Shown here: one piece after another, positions 1 through 6,572 of the stretch
Numbering within the stretch: position 1 is the stretch's first letter
Layout: every line of letters begins with the position of its first letter
NCBI GenBank assembly: GCA_910587655.1
Contig: CAJUND010000047.1
Coordinates: forward strand, 1 to 16,371
Length of the DNA: 16,371 bases
Source of the DNA: an uncultured Agathobacter sp.
GTDB taxonomy: Bacteria > Bacillota > Clostridia > Lachnospirales > Lachnospiraceae
Direction of reading: 5' to 3'
Translations under genes and position numbers: made by a program
Notes under the pieces: generated by a model
Database searches by the model: none
Told to the model about the DNA's origin: nothing
What the model saw: only the letters and a program-made list of their open reading frames with translations

Positions 1-33
1 TGAGGTTATTATACCACAAGTTCAAGCATAAGT

Positions 34-375
34 CTAATTAAATTGGATTATACTACATTCATTAAAGCGTTTAATACTAAAAGTTCTTTCTATATCGGCA
101 TATATCCCTGCTTTTCCTCGCACCTTCTGAATTTCATCAGCAGCAATTTCATAGTCTTGCTTAATCAAATCCAGAATTTTTTGTCTTTTATCTGTATTAT
201 GGATTTTATTAGTACATTCTTCTAGAAACTTACCCCAGCAAGGATAAACAAAGCCAGATATACCCGCCCCAACAAATGGTATACAATTGTCACTTTCTTT
301 TCTCTTGTCCTTACACAAATCATCAAAGACATCACCATTGTCTTCGCTATATTCCATAATTTGTTTAAAGTTCAT
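34..375 (-). pseudogene. SIR2-like domain protein, N-terminal fragment
   Basis: The frame encodes 113 residues and carries the motif IPFVGAGIS followed by PCWGKFLEE. This is the nucleotide-binding N-terminus seen in SIR2-like (SIR2_2/SIR2-associated) bacterial proteins, many of which serve in phage defence by consuming NAD. The start at 375 is chosen because GGGGTG (381-386) sits 5 bases upstream; the ATG at 402 has no ribosome site. Such proteins are normally several hundred residues, but this frame stops with TAG at 34-36. Past the stop, and past a further in-frame TGA, the same frame reads T-C-G-I-I-T at the window edge. That resembles the next conserved SIR2 motif (IITTNYD). I therefore infer a decayed or frameshifted gene rather than a complete small protein. 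The rest would lie outside the window. The family call rests on one good motif. Confidence 0.5.
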
Positions 376-560
376 AATATCACCCCAGCAAAATGCTACC
401 ATGTTTAAGAAACATTAAATTGCCTATAAATTTCTATGTAGAAACAGAAATTTACTATGATAATATTTTAACATAAATCGGCACATTTTACCATAAATAC
501 CTTTGTTCGCTACTAATTTCCATAAAGAAAGAATAATGAGTCCTCTTTCAACACCATCAT

Positions 561-623
561 CTAATCAAACTTCCCTCTTACTGTATACACATTTTTTCCT
601 ATCGTTTGTGTATACTGTTCCAT
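561..623 (-). pseudogene. Short relict frame resembling the start of TnpW-like transposon proteins
   Basis: The minus strand encodes a 20-residue frame from ATG (623-621) to TAG (563-561), containing the pattern YTQTIGKNVYTV. From memory, small TnpW-type proteins of clostridial transposons have a similar early pattern: aromatic residue, I-G-K, then Y-x-V. Those proteins run to about 60-70 residues, so this would be only the N-terminal third, cut off by a stop. The ribosome site is weak. With so few residues the match may be chance, and part of the peptide simply reflects the repeated TATACACA word in the DNA. Confidence 0.25.
580..618. repeat. Inverted repeat, 12-bp arms (ACTGTATACACA type)
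   Basis: ACTGTATACACA at 580-591 faces TGTGTATACTGT at 607-618. The arms match at 11 of 12 positions around a 15-base spacer. A related word, ACTGTATGCAC, occurs at 640-650 and TATACACAGT follows at 653-662. The spacing fits a DNA-binding site or element end at least as well as a terminator, because no clear T-run follows on either strand. Confidence 0.5.
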
Positions 624-649
624 ATACTCATCTTTTTTAACTGTATGCA

Positions 650-1153
650 CTATATACACAGTGAAATACTATACTCCATTTTAGGATAGCCCAGATAATC
701 TGTATCATAATCCTCCAGGTTTTCCACCTTTGCCTTCAGCGCCGGACGGGCGTTGTCCCCTTTTTCCTTATTTGCCCGTTCCAGACAGCCGTCCCAGTCG
801 GGCGGATACGGCTCCTTTACCTGAATGGAAAACAGGTCCCCTCCGGTTTCCTCCGCAACCCATGCGGCAAGCTGCACCACGTTTCCGGGTACGGTTACGC
901 TGGGGGATGTCATGGCTTCCAGCTCGTCCGGCAGGGCGTTGTCCGCCCATGAAAAATATGCGACAAGAATTTTCTTTGTTCCATTCTGTTCTACCGGTTC
1001 ACCCTCGCTGGTTTCCGGTTCTTTTACCGTCTGCTCTCTGGTCTGTTCATTCGTTTGCCTGGAACTGTCCCTGTCATTTTCCTGCGTGCCGGATTTTGCG
1101 CAGGCACATGCCATAAACATGATCACAAGCAGTAAAATTCCTGTTTTTTTCAT
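650..1153 (-). pseudogene. Flavodoxin-family lipoprotein, C-terminally truncated
   Basis: The 167-residue frame starts with a lipoprotein signal (MKKTGILLLVIMFMAC, lipid Cys about 16 or 18), then a Glu/Thr/Gln-rich linker, then a flavodoxin fold opening with KILVAYFSW (about 60-70), the FMN phosphate region. Relatives continue through a GD(L/I)F-IQV strand and an EDYD...LG(F/Y)P-NWW motif into another 60-70 residues. Here the match stops at LGYP (codons at 683-694), followed by ten unrelated residues and TAG at 650. The third FMN-binding segment is missing, so flavin binding is doubtful. The start has AGGAGG at 1159-1164 and overlaps the stop of the DUF4405 gene (ATGA), showing translational coupling. 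The intact form would be a surface-anchored electron carrier. The truncation coincides with the change to AT-rich DNA. Confidence 0.75.
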
Positions 1154-1857
1154 TTTAGCCTCCTTTTTAATAACTTTAAACCATAATGGGAAATAAAAAT
1201 ACTAAGTCCCATCAGTGACAGATAATCAATGAAAAACAATGCCGCAGGCTCCCCGTAATCGAGAAACACAAACTCATTTTTCAGAAACATATCATCCAAA
1301 AAATCCCGTTTGATAAACACATACACTCCATATGCCGCTACCGCAAATGCCGCCGCAAAGCATACAGTCCGTCCGCCATTCGCTGCGTTTCCGGTCACTT
1401 TTTCTTTCCCCGTTTTTCGGATTCCGGCGGATATTTTATTCAGAACCAGTCCCCAGTGCAGTCCAAGATGCATGCCCATAAACAGAAATCCCCAGTAAGC
1501 CCCCAGCATGTGCAGGCGTCTTGCCAGTGCCATCCCGCCCCGCAGCGGCAGAAATGCAAATACATGCCTGGACATGGTGATTCCGCTGTACATTAACGCA
1601 AGCATTGCGGCAAGTGTCAGAAGGTTTATGATACACCAGAAGATACGCACCGGAGTATATTTCCCCAAACACAGACTCCTGTACCAGCCCGGATTCAGAA
1701 CCTGGTGGGCAATAAACAATACAAACATTCCTGCCCCGAACCATTCATGGGCTTTTCCATCCCAGAACTGGTATCCCATCAGTAAGAATAAAACAATTGT
1801 CATCAGGATATCCAGTATCCATCTGATAACGCCCTTGATCCGCGTTTTTGTTTTCAA
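1150..1857 (-). CDS. DUF4405 membrane protein (cytochrome b-like)
   Basis: This 235-residue integral membrane protein has about four to six hydrophobic helices and a cluster of membrane histidines: HEWFGAGMFVLFIAHQ, then RLHMLGAYWGFLFMGMHLGLHW. That is the pattern of DUF4405/flavinylation-associated cytochrome proteins, where paired histidines are thought to ligate haem. It probably passes electrons across the membrane to or from the flavodoxin lipoprotein encoded immediately downstream with an ATGA overlap. I choose the TTG start at 1857 because GGAGG (1866-1870) lies 8 bases upstream. An in-frame ATG at 1875 would add six residues but has no ribosome site, and it would place GGAGG inside the coding sequence. 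A promoter and a LysR-type palindrome lie about 70-110 bases upstream. The haem role is inferred from the family and not shown biochemically. Confidence 0.78.
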   Translation of the reverse strand: MKTKTRIKGVIRWILDILMTIVLFLLMGYQFWDGKAHEWFGAGMFVLFIAHQVLNPGWYRSLCLGKYTPVRIFWCIINLLTLAAMLALMYSGITMSRHVFAFLPLRGGMALARRLHMLGAYWGFLFMGMHLGLHWGLVLNKISAGIRKTGKEKVTGNAANGGRTVCFAAAFAVAAYGVYVFIKRDFLDDMFLKNEFVFLDYGEPAALFFIDYLSLMGLSIFISHYGLKLLKRRLK

Positions 1858-1924
1858 GTACCGTCCCTCCGTCATTTTATATACAGATTACAATGATTTT
1901 CCCGGCTCATAAAGTTACAGCTTT

Positions 1925-1964
1925 ATTGTACGTCTGCTGTTACATAATGTCTAATACCTGTATT
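1925..1964 (-). promoter_or_regulatory. Promoter of the DUF4405-flavodoxin operon with a LysR-type palindrome
   Basis: On the minus strand a -35 box TAGACA (1948-1953) and a -10 box TACAAT (1925-1930) are separated by exactly 17 bases. Abutting the -35 is the palindrome AATAC-AG-GTATT (1953-1964), the position where a LysR activator would bind. The lysR gene is the next gene upstream, so regulation by it is a reasonable inference. Confidence 0.55.
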
Positions 1965-1995
1965 GAATTTCATAAAATGCCTAAAACGCATAACT

Positions 1996-2031
1996 GAAAA
2001 AAGACTGCTGCAGCGCCTGCACCAGTCTTTT
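1996..2031 (-). terminator. Rho-independent terminator after lysR
   Basis: The arms AAAAGACTGCTGCAG (1999-2013) and CTGCACCAGTCTTTT (2017-2031) pair with one mismatch around a 3-base loop. On the minus strand a run of six T follows. It lies 25 bases past the lysR stop and separates the apt-lysR unit from the DUF4405 operon. Confidence 0.85.
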
Positions 2032-2055
2032 ATTACATCTGTTCGTTATGTACTT

Positions 2056-2952
2056 TTATGCTCTGCAGACATTTCCTGCTTCTGCTAAACACTCCTTCAC
2101 ATGTGCAGTAAACCGTTCCACTGCCGGTGAAAGCGTCTGGTTCTTTTTCCATACCAGAACACAGCCGCCTGTAATCTCCGCTTCCATGGGGCGCAGGGTT
2201 AATGTATCGCGGCTGCAGGGAAATTCCATTACCATTGCTATGCCAATACCGCTCTCTACCATCACCTGCTGGTTATAATGCGAAAGATTGCAGGTGGAAA
2301 CAATGCGAAGTTTCCGGGTATCATGCCCGAACCAGTTTTCCAGTTCATTTCGCACGGACTGGCGTTTTGCTATAATCAAAGGAACGCCTGCCAGATCCTC
2401 CGGTGTGATTTTCTCTTTTTCAGCCAGTGCATCATCCCTGCGCATTAAAACACGCCATCTTTCCTTAAACGGCATGCGCACATAGTTGTATTTGCTGATT
2501 TCCACCGGTTCCAGTAAAAGCCCAAAATCCAGAACGCCATTTTCCAGCCGTTCCTTTACATCATCGGCAATCGCCGTATAAATGTGAAATCTTACGTCAG
2601 GATATTTTTTCTGAAAAGAAGCTATCGTATCAGAAAGAAATTTCATGTTCTGCGTTTCGCCGCAGCCGACTGATATTTCCCCTGAAACAGATTCCCCTCC
2701 GTGCTTTAATTCTTTTTCAGCCTTCCTTGCCAGATCCACAATTTCCTGCGCCCGGCGGCGCAGCAACATTCCCTCTTCCGTTAAAAAAAAATGATTCCCG
2801 CCCCTGTGGAACAGACTGACACCGAGTTCATCCTCCATCTGTTTCAGCTGACGGGAAAGCGTTGGCTGTGTAATATGAAGAAGCGCTGCCGCACGTGTAA
2901 TATTTTCTTCCCTTGCCGTGACAAGAAAATACTGCAGAACCCGAAGTTCCAT
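2056..2952 (-). CDS. LysR-family transcriptional regulator
   Basis: The 298-residue protein has the standard LysR length and layout. An N-terminal winged helix-turn-helix (about 1-60) reads MELRVLQYFLVTAREENITRAAALL, then the recognition helix ITQPTLSRQLKQMEDELG. A substrate-binding-type effector domain follows (about 90-290: GEISVGCGE, DFGLLLEP, VMVESGIGIAMV). The start at 2952 is preferred over the ATG at 2973 because GGAGG (2960-2964) sits 7 bases ahead of it and LysR proteins normally begin at this MELR. It follows apt by about 25 bases and ends in a strong terminator. The likely target is the DUF4405-flavodoxin promoter just downstream; the effector cannot be read from sequence. LysR regulators next to flavodoxin/aldo-keto reductase genes are common in gut Clostridia. 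Confidence 0.92.
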   Translation of the reverse strand: MELRVLQYFLVTAREENITRAAALLHITQPTLSRQLKQMEDELGVSLFHRGGNHFFLTEEGMLLRRRAQEIVDLARKAEKELKHGGESVSGEISVGCGETQNMKFLSDTIASFQKKYPDVRFHIYTAIADDVKERLENGVLDFGLLLEPVEISKYNYVRMPFKERWRVLMRRDDALAEKEKITPEDLAGVPLIIAKRQSVRNELENWFGHDTRKLRIVSTCNLSHYNQQVMVESGIGIAMVMEFPCSRDTLTLRPMEAEITGGCVLVWKKNQTLSPAVERFTAHVKECLAEAGNVCRA

Positions 2953-2978
2953 ACCAATACCTCCGAGTTTCATGGTTT

Positions 2979-3503
2979 TTATTTTCCTTCATAACGCACA
3001 ATGGATTCCACGTCATATCCCTGCAGCGCATCCCGTCCGTTTAATCCTGCAAGCTCCAGCAGAAACAGGATTTTAACCACTGTTCCGCCAAGCTCTTCCA
3101 CCAGCTCCGTTGCCGCCTTCATGGTACCGCCCGTGGCAATCAGGTCGTCAATCAGTACCACCTTTTCCCCTTCGGAAATGGCGTCCTTATGCATTTCAAT
3201 GGTGGCGGAGCCGTATTCGAGTTCGTATGTTTTTGAAACGGTTTCACACGGCAGCTTCCCCGCCTTGCGGATTGGAATAAACGGTTTGTGGAAATGATAG
3301 GCAAGCGGCATCCCGAATATGAATCCCCTGGACTCCGCCCCTGCAACCGCATCAAATTCCAGCCCCTCCAGCTTCTTTTTCAGCTCGTCAATTGCAAGCT
3401 GTAAGCCGTCTGCATCCTGTAAGATGCTTGTCACATCACGGAAAATAATTCCCTCTTCCGGAAAATCCGGAATACTTCTGATATAATCCTCAACTTTTTT
3501 CAT
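2979..3503 (-). CDS. apt: Adenine phosphoribosyltransferase
   Basis: This cytosolic salvage enzyme makes AMP and diphosphate from adenine and PRPP (EC 2.4.2.7). The 174-residue length matches the family. Visible landmarks are IPDFPEEGIIFRDVTSIL at the N-terminus, AGAESRGFIFG in the adenine-binding region, the flexible-loop region RKAGKLP, and the PRPP-binding loop VVLIDDLIATGGT. I choose the ATG at 3503: GAGG lies 9 bases upstream and this gives the usual MKKVEDYIRSIPDFP start. The ATG at 3518 has no ribosome site. A promoter (3571-3599) with an inverted repeat lies upstream, and lysR follows closely, so the two are probably cotranscribed. I see no reason to doubt function. Confidence 0.97.
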   Translation of the reverse strand: MKKVEDYIRSIPDFPEEGIIFRDVTSILQDADGLQLAIDELKKKLEGLEFDAVAGAESRGFIFGMPLAYHFHKPFIPIRKAGKLPCETVSKTYELEYGSATIEMHKDAISEGEKVVLIDDLIATGGTMKAATELVEELGGTVVKILFLLELAGLNGRDALQGYDVESIVRYEGK

Positions 3504-3538
3504 ATGTCCGTACCTCATGAATTTTTCTTAAATGTAAT

Positions 3539-3599
3539 ATAAGCCATACAGCCGTAAGACTGTATGACTTATTATAAAGCATTTTTTCCAGTGACGCAA
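3539..3599 (-). promoter_or_regulatory. apt promoter with an inverted repeat at the transcript start
   Basis: On the minus strand TTGCGT (3594-3599) and TATAAT (3571-3576) are 17 bases apart. The -10 box runs into an inverted repeat at 3539-3572 (ATAAGTCATACAG facing CTGTATGGCTTAT, one wobble pair). Transcription would begin inside this repeat, so it could be an operator or a hairpin at the mRNA 5' end. It lacks the T-run of a terminator for the pullulanase gene. Confidence 0.55.
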
Positions 3600-3619
3600 G
3601 CTCCGGCATTTTTGTTATC

Positions 3620-6085
3620 CTATGCTTTTTTTACCTTCTGCCCGCTTACGTAAGTAAACACTGCAACAGCGCCTATGGCAAGCACAAGTGCAATAACCGC
3701 ATAAAGAACCATGCCCCAGCTTCCGGATGCTGCTGCACCCTCGCGAACCAGTACCATCGCAGAAACCGGACTTACTTTGACCGTTTTGTCTGAAATGGTT
3801 TCCAGGACCTCTGTACCTGCCTTTTCACCATTGATGTATACATTCCATGTTCCTTCCGGAAGTTCGATTTTCTGCTCTTTGTCATCTGCATTGAAAACCA
3901 GATAAATCTGCTCTGCTGTTTCATCTGCCACGGCAGACGCTGCAATATCAAACGCCACAACATGTTCCGGCATTCCGGAAACCGGCTTTACGGTCTTTTC
4001 CACCTCTGCAGCATCGGAAAGCCGCAGGCTGCTGTGCGCCTTACGGAATGCAATCAGCCCCTTATAATACTGGTACACATCCTGGTACTGTTTATCCTCA
4101 AGGTCAGACCACTTCAGTGCATTAATTTCATCCCCGGAAGAAAAACTGTTGGAATCAAATGTTCCGTCCTCCTTTGGCTTGGAGCGCAGCATTTCCTCCC
4201 CGGACATGATAAACGGAATTCCCTCTGCCGTCATGTAAACAGCTGCTGAAAGATTGTTCATGCGTACCAGTTCTTCCGGCGAAGCATCATTGCGGGAAAC
4301 CGCGAGACGGTCAAACAGCGTCATGTTGTCATGGCAGGCGGCATAATTGACCGTCTGCGCCGGACTGCTGCACCAGTCTGCATTTCCAAGGAAACAGTCC
4401 GAAATGGTTTCCTCCATGTTTTTGGCACCGGAGACAAACCCGGTTCCCCCGGTATTGAACACATTTCCCTTAAGTCCGTCGCGGATGGTATCATTAAAAT
4501 ACGCAAAACCAGGCGTAAGCTCTGAGTTTTTCTGTGTGGCAAGCTTTAATCCTTCCTTTGTGACATTTGTTTCAAGACTCCAGCCCTCGCCGTAGAAAAC
4601 CACGTCCGGATGCTCCTTATGTACTGCTTCCACAATTTCATTCACTGTTTCCGTGTCAAGCAGCCCGACCAGGTCAAAACGGAATCCGTCAATGTGGTAC
4701 TCGTTCACCCAGTAGCAGACAGAGTCCACGATGTATTTTCTGACCATCGAACGTTCCGACGCGGTGTCATTTCCGCAGCCGCTGCCATTGGAATAAGTGC
4801 CGTCTGCATTGATACGGGAAAAATATCCCGGAACAAACTTATTGATGGAGAAGTCGTCTGCAGAATATACATGATTGTAAACCACATCCATAACCACACT
4901 GATACCGCTGTCATGAAGTGATTTTACCATCTGCTTCATCTCACCTACACGTACCTCACCATTGTACGGGTCTGTTGAATAGGAACCTTCCGGTACATTG
5001 TAATTTACCGGATCATAACCCCAGTTATACAGTTTCTCATATGTATATGTCTCATCCACGGAACCGAAATCATACACCGGCAGCAGGTGCAGGTGGGTAA
5101 TCCCAAGGTCTGTCAGATGGTCAAGTCCTGTGGAAATACCGCCTTCTGTTTTGGTTCCCTTTTCTGTCAGGCTTAAAAATTTTCCGACATTTTTTATTCC
5201 GGAGCTTTTGTCCGTAGACAGGTCCCTCATATGCAGCTCATAAATAACCGCTTCATTTATTCCCTCTCCCGCATGGGGATTTTTGTCCGCATCCCAGCCG
5301 TCAGGATCTGTTTCCTCAAGATTGATTACCATCGCACGCTTTCCGTTTACCCCGGTGGTACGCGCATAAGGGTCGCAGACCTCCTGGCTCACGCCGTCCT
5401 GCACTGCCGTGTAGGTATAGTAGGTCCCGTTCAAATCCCCTTCTTTTTTGGCTGTCCATGTCCCGTTTTCTGCCGCTGTCATGGAAATCTGCTCTGTTCT
5501 GTCATCCTTGTTCGGCGTGCCGCTCTCGTAAAGATTTAAAAGCACCTCGTCCGCTGTCGGCGCCCATACACGGAAAACAGTGCTTTCTTTTGTCCAGACA
5601 GCGCCCAGGTCATCTCCTGTATAAGTGTAGGCATTTTCAAATTCCTCAGTAGAATAAATAATCGGCATCTGCACAGAAAGCTCTGTTTTGTCAAATGTAA
5701 TAAAATAGCTTTTTGAGTTGTCCAGCTCTGCAGCAAGCGTCAGCGTATACTGAAACTCCCCGCCTGCTTCCACGGCAGTTATGGAAACGTCCCCTTCTTT
5801 GTCCCGGAGGGAAAATGCCGTCTGCAAATCACCGTCAATCTCCCCGGTCATAGCGGCGGTAATTGTTTTGTCCCCATTGTACACCGCGCTTCTTAATTTT
5901 GTGCCCGTAACGGCATCCGCCCCGTACTCTTTGGTAAAGCCCTCTACGCCGGATTCCACATAAATATCCACGGTTCCGGCAACCATTTCAGATATGTCAA
6001 TAAACTGGTCCGCATCCACATCCTTGGTCCAGTCCTCTGTACGGACAATAAATCCCACAGAGGCAACGCCTGCCGGAACATCCAT
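3620..6085 (-). CDS. pulA: Type I pullulanase, catalytic body (N-terminus out of frame)
   Basis: This 821-residue frame hydrolyses alpha-1,6 links in pullulan and branched starch fragments (GH13, EC 3.2.1.41). It opens in the middle of a CBM41-type starch-binding domain (VGFIVRTEDWTKDVDADQF, about 10-28). An Ig-like stretch and a CBM48 (FRVWAPTADEVLLNLYESG, about 171-189) follow. Then comes the pullulanase signature YNWGYDP (353-359) and the GH13 motifs: DVVYNH (400-405), GFRFD with nucleophile Asp471, YGEGW with acid/base Glu500, and HDN with His585-Asp586. A C-terminal helix (about 790-813) followed by KVKKA would anchor it outside the membrane. All catalytic residues are intact. The first ATG here has no adjacent ribosome site; the true start and signal peptide lie upstream in another frame, so the gene appears disrupted by a small deletion. 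Confidence 0.93.
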   Translation of the reverse strand: MDVPAGVASVGFIVRTEDWTKDVDADQFIDISEMVAGTVDIYVESGVEGFTKEYGADAVTGTKLRSAVYNGDKTITAAMTGEIDGDLQTAFSLRDKEGDVSITAVEAGGEFQYTLTLAAELDNSKSYFITFDKTELSVQMPIIYSTEEFENAYTYTGDDLGAVWTKESTVFRVWAPTADEVLLNLYESGTPNKDDRTEQISMTAAENGTWTAKKEGDLNGTYYTYTAVQDGVSQEVCDPYARTTGVNGKRAMVINLEETDPDGWDADKNPHAGEGINEAVIYELHMRDLSTDKSSGIKNVGKFLSLTEKGTKTEGGISTGLDHLTDLGITHLHLLPVYDFGSVDETYTYEKLYNWGYDPVNYNVPEGSYSTDPYNGEVRVGEMKQMVKSLHDSGISVVMDVVYNHVYSADDFSINKFVPGYFSRINADGTYSNGSGCGNDTASERSMVRKYIVDSVCYWVNEYHIDGFRFDLVGLLDTETVNEIVEAVHKEHPDVVFYGEGWSLETNVTKEGLKLATQKNSELTPGFAYFNDTIRDGLKGNVFNTGGTGFVSGAKNMEETISDCFLGNADWCSSPAQTVNYAACHDNMTLFDRLAVSRNDASPEELVRMNNLSAAVYMTAEGIPFIMSGEEMLRSKPKEDGTFDSNSFSSGDEINALKWSDLEDKQYQDVYQYYKGLIAFRKAHSSLRLSDAAEVEKTVKPVSGMPEHVVAFDIAASAVADETAEQIYLVFNADDKEQKIELPEGTWNVYINGEKAGTEVLETISDKTVKVSPVSAMVLVREGAAASGSWGMVLYAVIALVLAIGAVAVFTYVSGQKVKKA

Positions 6086-6234
6086 GGCTCATACGCCGCA
6101 TCCTCCCTGTGGTAGTGGAGTTTCAGCTTTACTTCACCGTCCGCCCTTACCGGTACTGCACCACTGCAGACACCAAGAAACGTCATGGCAAACAGAAGTA
6201 CTGCCATTCCAAACGCCTTTACCCTTTTTCCCAT
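6083..6234 (-). pseudogene. pulA: Detached N-terminus of the pullulanase: signal peptide and start of CBM41
   Basis: From the ATG at 6234, preceded by AAAGGAGG (6243-6250) at 8 bases, this frame encodes a signal peptide (MGKRVKAFGMAVLLFAM, cleavage near VRA-DG). The first strand of a CBM41 domain, VKLKLHYHREDAAYEPW, follows. At CCATGG (6082-6087) the homology jumps to another frame, where it continues as MDVPAGVASVGFIV. The roughly 25-30 residues that family members carry between those points (the WLW...G segment) are absent. Read on unchanged, the original frame yields unrelated residues until a stop at 5944. This explains why the secreted enzyme is split into two frames. Confidence 0.8.
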
Positions 6235-6242
6235 AATAAAAA

Positions 6243-6305
6243 CCTCCTTTTCTGCGAAAAAATACGAAATTTACTGTAATTCCATATTACCATATCCGCA
6301 GAAAA
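6243..6305 (-). promoter_or_regulatory. pulA leader with RBS and 9-bp inverted repeat
   Basis: A perfect 9-bp inverted repeat (TTTTCTGCG at 6248-6256 facing CGCAGAAAA at 6297-6305, 40-base spacer) abuts the pullulanase ribosome site CCTCC/GGAGG (6243-6247). Pairing in the mRNA could partly hide the ribosome site. The upstream arm ends in a T-run, so it might instead belong to the 3' end of the 63-aa gene transcript. I see no clear promoter here. Confidence 0.3.
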
Positions 6306-6317
6306 AAAGGAAGTCTT

Positions 6318-6509
6318 TTATTTGGCATGACCGATTTCAGCAATGCTGTTTACAAACCGGTTCATTTCTTCTTTTGATGTGATTCCCCGCGCCGCTTCTA
6401 TGACCTGTTTTTTCTCGTCATCCGGCAGCGACGAAAATCCCTTCATCGCATCTTCATTCATTGCAAGCCCGAATCCCAGTCCCAGCGGCAGTCCGTCTTC
6501 TTTTACCAT
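6318..6509 (-). CDS. Small conserved-looking protein (63 aa), function unknown
   Basis: The 63-residue cytosolic protein opens MVKEDGLPLGLGFGLAMNEDAMKGF, followed by SLPDDEKKQVIEAARGITSKEEMNRFVNSI. The first part is Gly/Leu-rich; the second predicts as two amphipathic helices. A strong ribosome site GAGGTGAT (6515-6522) lies 5 bases before the ATG. Short proteins with this LGFG..A.NE.AM..F..L....K layout recur in Lachnospiraceae from what I recall, but I know of no function. It sits 63 bases after the EAL phosphodiesterase gene with no terminator between them, so it is probably cotranscribed, and it precedes pulA. No membrane segment, metal motif or DNA-binding motif is evident. Confidence 0.75.
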   Translation of the reverse strand: MVKEDGLPLGLGFGLAMNEDAMKGFSSLPDDEKKQVIEAARGITSKEEMNRFVNSIAEIGHAK

Positions 6510-6572
6510 CCAGTATCACCTCTTTTAATGATTTTTACTGGATATAGTCTGCCACCGCAGAAACGGATTTAT

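Larger units (their letters stand above)
376..682. other. AT-rich gene-poor stretch with inverted repeats (scar region)
   Basis: Between the SIR2-like fragment and the broken flavodoxin lies a strongly AT-rich stretch with no full gene. It holds a 15-bp palindrome at 401-415 (ATGTTT-AAG-AAACAT), nested inverted repeats at 428-453, a short relict frame at 561-623, and several copies of a CTGTATACAC-like word between 581 and 660. The contrast with the more GC-balanced sequence beyond 683, and the truncated gene at the border, suggest foreign or rearranged DNA. No transposase or recombinase is visible in the window. Confidence 0.5.

Noticed and set aside
730..1116. Long plus-strand frame opposite the flavodoxin gene
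   Set aside because: It is antisense to a recognisable protein, has Pro/Arg/Ser-rich shadow composition and no ribosome site. Other plus-strand frames over the genes were rejected for the same reason.
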